DNA of 64,000 nucleotides, from NCBI RefSeq assembly GCF_001921215.1, contig NZ_MSIF01000020.1, positions 95,276 to 159,275 of the forward strand. Reading direction: 5' to 3'. The translations under genes and the position numbers were made by a program. This document shows, in pieces, positions 8,537 through 18,307 of this stretch. Source of the stretch: Actinophytocola xinjiangensis (GTDB lineage Bacteria > Actinomycetota > Actinomycetes > Mycobacteriales > Pseudonocardiaceae). The notes beneath the pieces are model-generated. The model was not told the DNA's origin, did not search any database, and saw only the letters and a list, made by a program, of their open reading frames with translations. How positions within the stretch are numbered: position 1 is the first letter of the stretch; each line of letters opens with the position of its first letter.

Positions 8537-10150
8537 TCAGTGCCGGCCGGGCAGTGCGGGGGCCGTCCCGCGCCGTTCGTCGCGCGGCACGACCAGGCCC
8601 AGCGCCTCCAGGTCCCAGCAGTCGGCCGGCACACCCTCGTCACGCAGCGCGTTCTTCATCACCCGCCGCAACGCGTTGGTCGGCAGCGTCTCGTGCAGGT
8701 GCACGTACCTCGGGATCGCGAAGTAGGCGACCCGGTCGCGCAGGTACTCGAACACCGTGCGCGGGTCCAGCGCACCCGGCTCGTCCTGGACCACGCACGC
8801 CTTGATGTCGTCATCACCCATCCGGCCGGGGACCGCGCACACCGCGACGTCGGCCACGCCCGGCAGGCCGCGCAGCACGTCCTCCAGGTACATCGAGGAG
8901 ACGTTCTCGCCGCGCCGGCGCAGGCGGTCCTTCATCCGGTCGACGAAGGTGAGGAACCCGTCCTCGTCCACCTGCCCGAAGTCGCCGGTGTGGTGCCACA
9001 GGTTGCGCCACGCCTCGATCGTCTCCGCCGGCTTGTTCCAGTACCCGCTGTACATCGTGTAGGGGTCCCTCGGCCGGACGACGATCTCACCCGGAGTGCC
9101 TACCGGCAGGGGGGCGTCGTCCTCGTCGACGATCCGCACCTCGTAGAGCGGCGATGGCCGGCCACAGGTGGCCCGGTCGCGGCGGCCGGTGACCGGGCTG
9201 CGGGTGATCAGCAGGCTCTCGGTCTGGCCGAAGCCCTCGGACATGACCGGGGTGCCGAAGCGTTCCTCGAACTCCTGCTGGCGGTCCACGGGTAACGGGG
9301 TCCAGATGGCCAGCCGGAACGGGTGCTCGCCGTCGGTCGGGCGGACCGGCTGGTCGAGGATGGCGTTGGCGAACGCGCCGATGCCGACCAGCATCGTGGC
9401 GTCGAGTTCGGCGGCGTGGGCCATGAACGTGGACGCGTGGAACTCCGGGGTGACCACCAGCGAGATCCCGTGCACCAGCGCGGTCATCACACCGATGATC
9501 TGCCCGGCGGAGTGGAACAGCGGGAACGGCGTGCACAGACGGTCACCGGGGACGACCCAGTCGTCGAGCCCGTAGGCCTCGGCGATCCTGACGTAGTAGC
9601 CGTTGCTGAGCATGCAGCCCTTGGGCTTGGACGTGGTTCCCGAGGTGTAGACGATCGACACCAGGTCGCCCGGCGCGGCGTCGACCGGGTCGACCGGGTC
9701 GGCGGCGCACAGGTCCTCGTAGGCCACGCCGCCGGCCGGTGGTTCGCCGTCGAGCAGCACGACCCGTTCGATGCCGGTGCCGGCCAGCAGTGGGGCGGCG
9801 GTCTCCAGACCGGCCCGGTCGGTGATCAGTACCCGGGCGCCGCAGTCGTCGAGCTGGTAGCGCAGGAACTCGCCCCGGATCCAGTAGTTGAGCGGGACCT
9901 GGATGGCGCCGAGGCGGACCAGCGCCAGGAAGGCCTCCATCACCTCGACGCGATTGGGGGCCAGCAGGGCCACCCGGTCGCCGCGCCCGACGCCGAGCCC
10001 CGCGAGACCGCCGGCGAGGCGGGCGGACCGCTCGTCGAGCTGCCGGGGCGTCACCCACGGATCCGTCGTGGCACCACAGTGGAAGAACGGATCGTCCGGC
10101 GCCTGACGCACCCGTTGCTCGAAGACTCCGCTGACGGTAGAGGTCCGCAT
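8537..10150 (-). CDS. Acyl-CoA synthetase (AMP-dependent acid:CoA ligase)
   Basis: First gene of the leftward operon; activates a carboxylic acid to its CoA ester. 537 residues of the ANL superfamily: the phosphate loop YTSGTTSKPKG (about 166-176), GFGQTE (A5), HTGDFG (A7) and DRMKDRLRRRGENVS (A8) are intact, as is the C-terminal domain lysine region NALRRVMKNALRD. ATG at 10150 has a strong GAGGAGA Shine-Dalgarno. The promoter region, shared with the divergent MaoC genes, carries two regulatory palindromes. It probably activates whatever the Liv-type transporter of the same island imports. Confidence 0.93.
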   Translation of the reverse strand: MRTSTVSGVFEQRVRQAPDDPFFHCGATTDPWVTPRQLDERSARLAGGLAGLGVGRGDRVALLAPNRVEVMEAFLALVRLGAIQVPLNYWIRGEFLRYQLDDCGARVLITDRAGLETAAPLLAGTGIERVVLLDGEPPAGGVAYEDLCAADPVDPVDAAPGDLVSIVYTSGTTSKPKGCMLSNGYYVRIAEAYGLDDWVVPGDRLCTPFPLFHSAGQIIGVMTALVHGISLVVTPEFHASTFMAHAAELDATMLVGIGAFANAILDQPVRPTDGEHPFRLAIWTPLPVDRQQEFEERFGTPVMSEGFGQTESLLITRSPVTGRRDRATCGRPSPLYEVRIVDEDDAPLPVGTPGEIVVRPRDPYTMYSGYWNKPAETIEAWRNLWHHTGDFGQVDEDGFLTFVDRMKDRLRRRGENVSSMYLEDVLRGLPGVADVAVCAVPGRMGDDDIKACVVQDEPGALDPRTVFEYLRDRVAYFAIPRYVHLHETLPTNALRRVMKNALRDEGVPADCWDLEALGLVVPRDERRGTAPALPGRH

Positions 10151-10189
10151 TGATCTCTCCTCGATCCGGCCGAGACGTCATCGGACTGT

Positions 10190-10203
10190 ATCATATAGAT
10201 GAT
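10190..10203. promoter_or_regulatory. ATCAT-n4-ATGAT operator in ligase/MaoC divergent promoter
   Basis: Perfect inverted repeat ATCAT-ATAG-ATGAT in a 103-base divergent intergenic region. The identical 14-mer occurs at 29662 before the oxidoreductase operon, and a near copy at 17366 before the liv operon. The spacing fits a dimeric GntR/FadR-type protein such as the one encoded at 20868, but assignment to that regulator is inference. Confidence 0.6.
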
Positions 10204-10221
10204 TAAATCTACGGTTGTTCT

Positions 10222-10240
10222 CAACCGAACGGTCGGTTAC
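10222..10240. promoter_or_regulatory. CAACC-n4-GGTnGG operator (TetR-type candidate), site A
   Basis: CAACCGAACGGTCGGTTAC contains the perfect repeat AACCGA-ACGG-TCGGTT. It aligns at 15 of 19 positions with the site upstream of the TetR gene (14537) and more loosely with sites at 17333 and 29632. It lies just before the MaoC gene start and would cover its promoter. Confidence 0.6.
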
Positions 10241-10253
10241 GTGAGGAGTTCCC

Positions 10254-10709
10254 TTGATCGGCACCGTCCTGAACCGAACCCGAGGCACCGTGACCGCCCG
10301 CGACTTCCAGCGCTGGGCGGCCGCCGTGAACGACCTCAACCCGCTCTACTTCGACCCCGACCACGCGCGGGCCAACGGCCACCCCGACGTTCTCGCCCCG
10401 CCCCTGTACGTCCAGTACGCGCCCCTGGGCGTGCCGACCCTGGACCAACTGCGCCCCGACGGCACCCCCGACCGGCCCGCCCTGCCCCTCGACGGCTACC
10501 CGCGCCGGATGGCCGGCGGCCAGGACGCCGTCTTCCACCACCCCGTCCACGACGGCACGGCCATCACCGCCACCACGACCCTCACCGCGATCACCCCCAA
10601 GACCGGCCGCTCCGGCCCGTTCCTGCTGGTGACCACCCACACCACCTACACCACCGACGACGACACCCTGGTCGCCGAGATCACCGACACCCTCATCGCC
10701 CTCCCCTGA
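10254..10709 (+). CDS. MaoC-like dehydratase, N-terminal (FAS1-like) hot-dog subunit
   Basis: 151 residues starting at TTG 10254, chosen for the GAGGAG ribosome-binding site at 10243-10248. It matches the MaoC N-terminal/FAS1-like dehydratase hot-dog family (AAVNDLNPLYFDPDHA near residue 20, typical of substrate-binding hot-dog halves). It is paired with the following MaoC gene 10 bases downstream, so the two probably form one heteromeric enoyl-CoA hydratase, as split MaoC pairs do in steroid side-chain catabolism (ChsH1/ChsH2 type). Hydration of a bulky enoyl-CoA is the inferred role. Confidence 0.85.
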   Translation: MIGTVLNRTRGTVTARDFQRWAAAVNDLNPLYFDPDHARANGHPDVLAPPLYVQYAPLGVPTLDQLRPDGTPDRPALPLDGYPRRMAGGQDAVFHHPVHDGTAITATTTLTAITPKTGRSGPFLLVTTHTTYTTDDDTLVAEITDTLIALP

Positions 10710-10719
10710 AGGACCGCCG

Positions 10720-11124
10720 ATGCGCCCCCCCCCCCCCCCCGGTGACCCGATCCCGGCCCTGACCGTCACCCCCACCCCCACACAGCTGTTCGCCTTCAGC
10801 GCCGCCACCCACAACGCCCACCGCATCCACTACGACCGGCCGTGGGCGGTGGACGTCGAGGGCCATCCCGACCTGGTGATCCACGGCCCGCTCCAGGCCG
10901 CGATCCTGACCAGGGCCGTGCTCGACTGGGCCGGACCCACCGGCCGGCTGCACCGCCTCACCTTCCAGCACCGGGGGTCCGCCTACGCCGGCGACACCCT
11001 GCACTGCACCGGCACGGTCACCGCGGCCCGACCCACGGCCGTCGACCTCGCCCTGGCGATCACCAACTCCCGCGACGAGGTCCTCCTGCCCGCCACCGCG
11101 ACGGTGGTCTTCCCGACCTGGTGA
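10720..11124 (+). CDS. MaoC-like dehydratase, C-terminal hot-dog subunit
   Basis: 134 residues. The hydratase-2 type motif is recognisable: FSAATHNAHRIHYDRPWA (about 27-44) with Asp/His-type catalytic surroundings, then HPDLVIHGPLQA. It is probably the catalytic half of the heteromeric MaoC enzyme with the gene before it. Right after the start codon lies a run of 16 C (10725-10740) encoding RPPPPP; any slip in it would shift the frame of the whole protein, so either the count is slightly uncertain or the gene is length-variable. A GAAGGACCG stretch precedes the ATG. Confidence 0.82.
   Translation: MRPPPPPGDPIPALTVTPTPTQLFAFSAATHNAHRIHYDRPWAVDVEGHPDLVIHGPLQAAILTRAVLDWAGPTGRLHRLTFQHRGSAYAGDTLHCTGTVTAARPTAVDLALAITNSRDEVLLPATATVVFPTW
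10725..10740. repeat. Homopolymer run of 16 C at the 5' end of the MaoC gene
   Basis: Sixteen consecutive C starting two codons into the MaoC gene. Runs this long are prone to replication slippage and to base-calling error. The present length keeps the downstream frame open. Confidence 0.9.
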
Positions 11125-11140
11125 CCCCGGGAGCACCGGG

Positions 11141-13336
<2,196 letters not shown>

Positions 13337-13340
<4 letters not shown>

Positions 13341-14473
13341 CGGGGCATTCCCAGGCCGCGTTGGGCGATGATGTCGAGCTGGATCTCGTTGGTGCCGCCG
13401 CCGAAGCGCCACACCGGCGAGGACCGCAGACCGTGTTCGAGGTGTCCGTGGGCTGGCCCGGTCGGGCCGGCGACCGTGCCGGCCTCGCCGATCAGGTCCA
13501 GGCCGGTGTCGCAGATCCGTTGCCGCAGCTCGCTCCACCAGACCTTGTTCGCCGACGCCTCGGCGTAGGGGACCTGGCCGTCGGCGAGCATCTGGGCGCC
13601 GCGTTGGGCGAACAGCCGGCAGATCTCGACGTCCACCGCCAGCTCGCCCATCGTCTCGGCCACGACGGGATCGTCGAGCAGGCCGGCCGACGCCGCCCAG
13701 TCACGGAGTTGGCGCAGCTCCCAGCGGGGCTCGTTGTGGTAGAACATCCGCTCGTAGTTCAGGGCCGTGGTGAGCACCCGCCAGCCCTCGTTCTCGGCGC
13801 CGATCCGCGCGCCGGCCGGAACGCGGACGTTGTCGAGGAACACCGTGTTGGTCTGTTCGCCGCCCTGGGTGAGGATCGGGGTGATCTCGATGCCGGGGGC
13901 GTCCATCGGGAGGATGAACATGCTGATGCCCCGGTGGCGGTCGGCCTGCTCGCCGGTGCGGGCGGCCAGCCACAGGTGGGTCGCGACGGTCGCGCCGGTG
14001 GTCCAGATCTTCTGGCCGTCGATCACGTACGCGTCGCCGTCGGGCCTCGCGCGGGTGCGCAGGGCGGCGAGGTCGCTGCCGGCGTCGGGTTCGCTGTAGC
14101 CGATCGCGAACTCCAGCTCGCCGGCGATGATGCGCGGCAGGAACTCGGCCTTCTGCTCGTCGGTGCCCACGGCCATCAGCGTCGGGCCGATCGCGTTGAG
14201 GGTGAGCAGGCCGTTGGGCAGGCGGCGGTCGCACAGTTCCTCGGCGAACAGCCACTGCTCGACCGGGCCCCGGCCCTGCCCGCCGTACTCGGCCGGCCAG
14301 GACACGCCGAGCCAGCCGTCGGCGCCGAGGCGGGCGAGGAAACGGCGGCCGTTGACGCGCGGCTGCATCGCGTCGGCGATGTGTTCGGCGCGGGTCGCCG
14401 CGACCAGATCCGGGTCGAGGGCGTCGAGGTAGGCGCGTAACTCGCCGAGGAATTCGAGGTGTTCGGCTTTCAC
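13337..14473 (-). CDS. Acyl-CoA dehydrogenase family, large partner of ACAD pair 1
   Basis: 378 residues and a full three-domain ACAD: YSEPDAGSDLAALRT (FAD/substrate loop, about 128-142), GQKIWTTGA, and C-terminal FGGGTNEIQLDIIAQRGLG. The position of the usual catalytic Glu in the YEGT motif is Gly. The base must therefore sit elsewhere (the alternative helix-G site used by some ACADs) or come from the partner. It is the first gene of an operon that also encodes the small ACAD and the thiolase, divergent from the TetR gene across a promoter carrying a CAACC-type operator. Confidence 0.92.
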
Positions 14474-14536
14474 CAGTCGGTCTCCTCACCGGTGTGTCGC
14501 TCCGGTTGGGACGGTAGGCGGGCCGGCGAAGGTAGT

Positions 14537-14555
14537 CAACCGTCCGGTTGGTCAC
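14537..14555. promoter_or_regulatory. CAACC-n4-GGTnGG operator, site B, in TetR/ACAD divergent promoter
   Basis: CAACCGTCCGGTTGGTCAC contains the perfect repeat CAACCG-TC-CGGTTG. It sits between the divergent TetR gene (start 14600) and ACAD pair 1 (start 14473), the expected location for an autoregulatory TetR operator, and is the best reason to link this element to the TetR protein. Only a half ATCAT motif is present nearby. Confidence 0.65.
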
Positions 14556-14599
14556 GGTGTGCCCTATCATCTTCGCGTCACCAAACGGAAGGACACCAG

Positions 14600-15190
14600 T
14601 TGCCCCGGCCATCCAAGCGCGCTGAAGTACGCGCCACCGCCGCTCGCCTGATGCGCGAGCACGGGTACGACTCAGCGACCATGGACCGCATCGCCGACGA
14701 GGTGGGGCTGAACAAGGGCACGCTGTACCACTACTACCCGTCCAAGAGCACGATCCTCTACGAGCTGCTCTCCGACCAGCTCGACGCGACGCTCGACCTG
14801 ATCGGCCAGGTCCCGGCCGAGGGCACGGCCACCGACCGGCTGCGGGAGTTCCTGCGCCTGCAGGTCGAACACGTGTCGACCAAGCAGGACGAGCTGGTGG
14901 TGTTCTTCCAGGAGATCCCGTGGATCGGCCGGCACCTGCCCGCCGACCAGGTCGCCAGCCTGCGCGAACGCGTCGACCGGTACGAGAAGTTCACCCGCAA
15001 GCTCCTCAACAGCGGCATCCGGTCGGGCGAGTTCCGCAAGCTCAACGTGACGATGGCCCTGCACACGACCGTCGGGGTGCTCGCCTACGTCCCCAACTGG
15101 TTCCGGGCCACCGACCGCCGCTCCCGCACGGCCCTGGTCGACGAGCTGACCGAGTTCGTGCTGTCCGCGGTGGTGCGCGCTGGCACGTGA
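14600..15190 (+). CDS. TetR/AcrR family transcriptional regulator
   Basis: 196 residues from TTG 14600, preceded by a GGAAGGA ribosome-binding site; this start gives the usual short lead into the HTH. The N-terminal TetR HTH is complete (residues about 5-50: ATMDRIADEVGLNKGTLYHYYPSK), followed by a helical ligand domain. The short GTLYHYYPSKSTILYELL linkage resembles acyl-CoA-sensing TetR repressors of the FadR/KstR2 kind. Located centrally among the ACAD operons and behind operator site B, it is the probable repressor of the island, with a CoA thioester as inducer (inference). Confidence 0.92.
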   Translation: MPRPSKRAEVRATAARLMREHGYDSATMDRIADEVGLNKGTLYHYYPSKSTILYELLSDQLDATLDLIGQVPAEGTATDRLREFLRLQVEHVSTKQDELVVFFQEIPWIGRHLPADQVASLRERVDRYEKFTRKLLNSGIRSGEFRKLNVTMALHTTVGVLAYVPNWFRATDRRSRTALVDELTEFVLSAVVRAGT

Positions 15191-15192
15191 GG

Positions 15193-16284
15193 TCACCGGT
15201 CACGGGGCAGGCCAAGGACCTTCTCGCCGATCAGGTCGCGCTGGATCTCCGAGGTGCCGCCGTAGATGGTGGCGCCGAGCGACTCGACGAGGTCGTCGAA
15301 CAGCGCCGGGCTGGTGAGGCCGTGGACGTCGAGCGCGAGCTGGGCGGCGGCCTGGGCGGCCTCCGAGCCGAGGAGCTTGAGGACGAAGAACTCCGGCACC
15401 GGCGCGCCGGCGGTACGGCGCAGGACGGTCCGCAGCCCGGTGAACCGCAGGGCTTCGGCGTCGGCGAGCAGCCGCCCGGCGCGGGCGGCGAGGTCGGGGG
15501 CGAGTTCGCCGGCGAGGACCGGGGCGAGTGAGCGTTCCACGTCGACCCAGTTGTTGATCCAGATCATGTCGCGTTCGTGGGCGAGGCTCTCGGTCGCCAC
15601 CCGCCAGCCCTGACCCTCGGGGCCAAGGAGGTTGGCCGCCGGCACCCGCACGTCGTCGAGAAAGACCTCGCAGAACGCGTCGACCGACTCGGCCGCGCGG
15701 CGGATGGGCCGGATGTCCACGCCGGGGGCGTGCAGGTCGAGGATCAGGCAGGAGATGCCGGCGTGGCGCGGGGCGTCGGGGTCGGTGCGGACGTAGAGGG
15801 TGCACCAGCGTGACTGGTGGGCCTGGGTCGTCCAGATCTTCTGCCCGCTGACGACGAACACGTCACCGTCGCGGCGGGCGGTGGTCCGCAGGGAGGCGAG
15901 GTCGGAGCCCGAGCCGGGTTCGGACATGCCCAGCGCCCACCACTGCTCGCCGCGCAGGACCGGCACGAGCAGGCGTTCCCGCTGCTCGGCGGTGCCGAAC
16001 CGGCGCAGCGCCGGTGCGACGACACCGACGCCCTGGACGTTGAGCGTGCGCGGGGTCTGCCGGCGGGCGCCCTCGATCCGCACGGCGAGGGCGTCCAGCG
16101 GTGACAGGCCGTGGCCGCCGAGTTCGGGTTCCCACTCGGGCACCAGCCACCCGGCCTCGAACGCGGCGACCTGGTAGTCGGCCCGGAGCCGGTCGTCGTG
16201 GCGGTAGTGGTCGAGGCGCTCGGCGTGGTCGGCGGGGAGGGTGGCGTCGATGAAGGCGGCGAACTCGCCGACGGCGTCGCTCAT
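15193..16284 (-). CDS. Acyl-CoA dehydrogenase family, large partner of ACAD pair 2
   Basis: 363 residues from the ATG at 16284 (ATGA overlap with the upstream partner gene). Canonical ACAD motifs: MSEPGSGSDLASLRT, SGQKIWTTQAHQ, and C-terminal IYGGTSEIQRDLIGEKVLGLP. As in pair 1, the YEGT glutamate is replaced by Gly. Its 3' end stops 2 bases from the end of the convergent TetR gene. It oxidises an acyl-CoA to the 2-enoyl-CoA, probably as a heteromer with the product of the neighbouring gene. Confidence 0.92.
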   Translation of the reverse strand: MSDAVGEFAAFIDATLPADHAERLDHYRHDDRLRADYQVAAFEAGWLVPEWEPELGGHGLSPLDALAVRIEGARRQTPRTLNVQGVGVVAPALRRFGTAEQRERLLVPVLRGEQWWALGMSEPGSGSDLASLRTTARRDGDVFVVSGQKIWTTQAHQSRWCTLYVRTDPDAPRHAGISCLILDLHAPGVDIRPIRRAAESVDAFCEVFLDDVRVPAANLLGPEGQGWRVATESLAHERDMIWINNWVDVERSLAPVLAGELAPDLAARAGRLLADAEALRFTGLRTVLRRTAGAPVPEFFVLKLLGSEAAQAAAQLALDVHGLTSPALFDDLVESLGATIYGGTSEIQRDLIGEKVLGLPRDR

Positions 16285-17294
16285 GCGCCACCGCCCCGCA
16301 GGGCCACGGCGCGGCGGTAGCACTCGTCGGGGGTGCCGAGGTAGGGGGCGGTCTGGCGGGCGCGGCGGAAGTAGAGGTGGGCGTCGGCCTCGAAGGTGAC
16401 GCCCATGGCCCCGAGTACCTGGACGAAGGCGTCGGTGGCGGCCAGCGCGGCCTCGGCGGCGGCCGCCTTCGCCAGCAACGGCAGGACCACGGCGTCGGCG
16501 TCGCGCGCCGGGGCCGCCGGGGCGGCGGACAGCGCGGCGGCGACGGTCAGTGACCTGGCGCGTTCCACGGCCAGGTAGACGTTGGCCAGGCGGTGCTTGA
16601 CGGCCTGGAAGGCGCCGACGGGTCGGCCGAACTGCTCACGGTCCAGGGCGTGCCGGACGGCCAGGTCCAGCGCGCCGGCCGCCGTCCCGACCAGGTCGGC
16701 GGCGACCGCCACCCGTGCGGGGCCGAGCAGCTCCTCCACAGTGGACTCCACGTGGTGGGTCTCGGCGGGGGTCCCGTCGAGGGGGACCAGCGCCAGGGGG
16801 CGGGTGGGGTCAACGTGGGTGAGGGACTCGCGGGCCAGGGGAGTCAGCTTCACCAGGGTGGTGCCGCCGTCGGCGGGGACGAGCAGGACCACGACCCTGG
16901 CGGCCACGCCGTCCAGGACGGGCAGGTGGCGACCGGCGACGGCGACGGCCAGGGCCGACGGGGAACCGACCGAACGTTCGGTCACGGGCAGGCCGGCGGC
17001 CAGTTCCGTCTGGACGGCGGCCGCGGTCGCCAGCAGCGGGACGGGGAGCAGTGCCCGGCCCGCCTCCTCCAGCAACGCCGCGAGGTCGGCGAGCGAACCG
17101 GCGCCGACGGGCTCCGGGACACCGACCAGCGGGTAGCCGGCGGCGAGGACCTCCGGCCAGTCCGGCAGGCGGGGCCGGTCGAAAAGGGTGCGGTCGAAGG
17201 GGAAGCGGGTGGCGAAGTGCCGCCTCGCGGAGGTGGTCAGTTCGGTCTGCTCGGCGCTGGGCACCAGGCCCTGCCAGCGGGCGGTGTCGTGCAT
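16281..17294 (-). CDS. Acyl-CoA dehydrogenase family, small partner of ACAD pair 2
   Basis: 337 residues, shorter than a canonical ACAD (about 380). The C-terminal ACAD helices are clear (REQFGRPVGAFQAVKHRLANVYLA; QVLGAMGVTFEADAHLYFRRAR), while the middle beta domain is reduced. This is the pattern of the degenerate subunit in heterotetrameric ACADs of steroid catabolism. It is first in a two-gene operon with a GGGAG ribosome-binding site and is divergent from livH; the shared promoter carries both island operators. Confidence 0.88.
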   Translation of the reverse strand: MHDTARWQGLVPSAEQTELTTSARRHFATRFPFDRTLFDRPRLPDWPEVLAAGYPLVGVPEPVGAGSLADLAALLEEAGRALLPVPLLATAAAVQTELAAGLPVTERSVGSPSALAVAVAGRHLPVLDGVAARVVVLLVPADGGTTLVKLTPLARESLTHVDPTRPLALVPLDGTPAETHHVESTVEELLGPARVAVAADLVGTAAGALDLAVRHALDREQFGRPVGAFQAVKHRLANVYLAVERARSLTVAAALSAAPAAPARDADAVVLPLLAKAAAAEAALAATDAFVQVLGAMGVTFEADAHLYFRRARQTAPYLGTPDECYRRAVALRGGGA

Positions 17295-17332
17295 CGCTCA
17301 CTCCCGTCCCGGTCTCATGGACAACACCGTAG

Positions 17333-17348
17333 CCGACCAACCAGTCGG
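17333..17348. promoter_or_regulatory. CCGAC-n6-GTCGG operator, site C, in ACAD pair 2/liv promoter
   Basis: The inverted repeat CCGAC-CAACCA-GTCGG, read on the minus strand (CCGACTGGTTGGTCGG), matches the CCGnnnGGTnGGT core of sites A and B. It lies between the divergent ACAD pair 2 and liv operons. Confidence 0.5.
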
Positions 17349-17365
17349 GCGGGGCGAATTGTCAT

Positions 17366-17379
17366 ATCATTTAGTTGAT
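17366..17379. promoter_or_regulatory. ATCAT-n4-TTGAT operator (near-palindrome) upstream of livH
   Basis: ATCAT-TTAG-TTGAT differs at one arm position from the perfect sites at 10190 and 29662. As at the other two sites, it is within about 20 bases of a CAACC-type element. Confidence 0.5.
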
Positions 17380-17438
17380 TTGCCAGATCCCGCTCGGTAG
17401 CGTGAGCCACACCCGACGAGCGGGAAGGGGCCATCGAA

Positions 17439-18305
17439 GTGACGATCGTCTGGTCAGGACTGGCGGTTGGCGCGGTCTACGCCCTGGTCGCCATCGGCTA
17501 CAACCTGCCCCTCTCCCAGAGCGGGGTCTTCAACTTCGCGCACGGACAGTTCGTCGTGCTCGGGAACTTCCTCGCCTGGTTCGCCATGGTCGAACTCGGC
17601 CTGCCCTGGTGGTCGGCCGCCCTCGCCGGCGCCGCGTTCTGCGCGCTGCTCGGATTCGCCGAGGAGGCCGTCGCCATCCGGCCGGTCATCGGCAAGCACG
17701 GCGGCCACGGCGCACTGGTCACCACCGTCGGCGCCTCGGTGATCATCCAGGGCGTCCTGCTCGCCACCTGGGCCCAGACCCCCAAGTCCGTGACGTTCTT
17801 CGGCGGCGGGGACGCCTTCACCCTCCTCGGCGGCCGGCTCGAACCGGTGGACCTGTGGCTGCTCGGACTCGCCGTGGTCACGGCGTTGTCCCTGCACCTG
17901 GTCTCGCGGCGGACCTCGTGGGGAATCGCGGGCCGGGCCGCCAACGACGACCCGGACGCCGCCAAGGCCAAGGGGATCAACGTCACCGCCCTGCGCGCCA
18001 CCGCCTTCGCCCTGGCCGGCGGGCTCGCCGGCCTGCTCGGGCCGGTCACCGCCGCCAAGATCGGTGTGGACGTCGGCAGCGGCATCACGCTGACCGTCTT
18101 CGGGTTCGTCGCGCTCGCGCTGGGCGGGTTCGGCAGCTACACCGGGTGCCTGGTCGGCGGGTTGTTCGTCGGGCTCGTCCAGGCCGTGACCAACCGGTAC
18201 CTCGGGGTCGAGTTCGCCGCGCTGATCCTGTTCGCCGTGCTGTTGGCGGTGCTCGTGTTCAAACCGACCGGCCTGCTCGGCCGGCGCGCACTCCGGGTGG
18301 TCTGA
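17439..18305 (+). CDS. Branched-chain amino acid-type ABC transporter permease (LivH family)
   Basis: 288 residues, about eight hydrophobic segments, GTG start after a GGAAGGGG ribosome-binding site. It begins with the LivH-type pattern GLAVGAVYALVAIGYNL and NFAHGQFVVLGNF. It forms the inner-membrane pore with the LivM domain of the next gene. In actinomycetes such importers often take up carboxylates, aromatic acids or sterol fragments; the location suggests the island's growth substrate. No substrate-binding protein is encoded in the window. Confidence 0.92.
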   Translation: MTIVWSGLAVGAVYALVAIGYNLPLSQSGVFNFAHGQFVVLGNFLAWFAMVELGLPWWSAALAGAAFCALLGFAEEAVAIRPVIGKHGGHGALVTTVGASVIIQGVLLATWAQTPKSVTFFGGGDAFTLLGGRLEPVDLWLLGLAVVTALSLHLVSRRTSWGIAGRAANDDPDAAKAKGINVTALRATAFALAGGLAGLLGPVTAAKIGVDVGSGITLTVFGFVALALGGFGSYTGCLVGGLFVGLVQAVTNRYLGVEFAALILFAVLLAVLVFKPTGLLGRRALRVV

Positions 18306-18307
18306 TC

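Noticed and set aside
10199..10762. A rightward frame starting in the ATCAT operator and covering the first MaoC gene
   Set aside because: Pro/Arg-rich translation in the wrong frame; the TTG-started MaoC frame has the ribosome-binding site and the hot-dog motifs.
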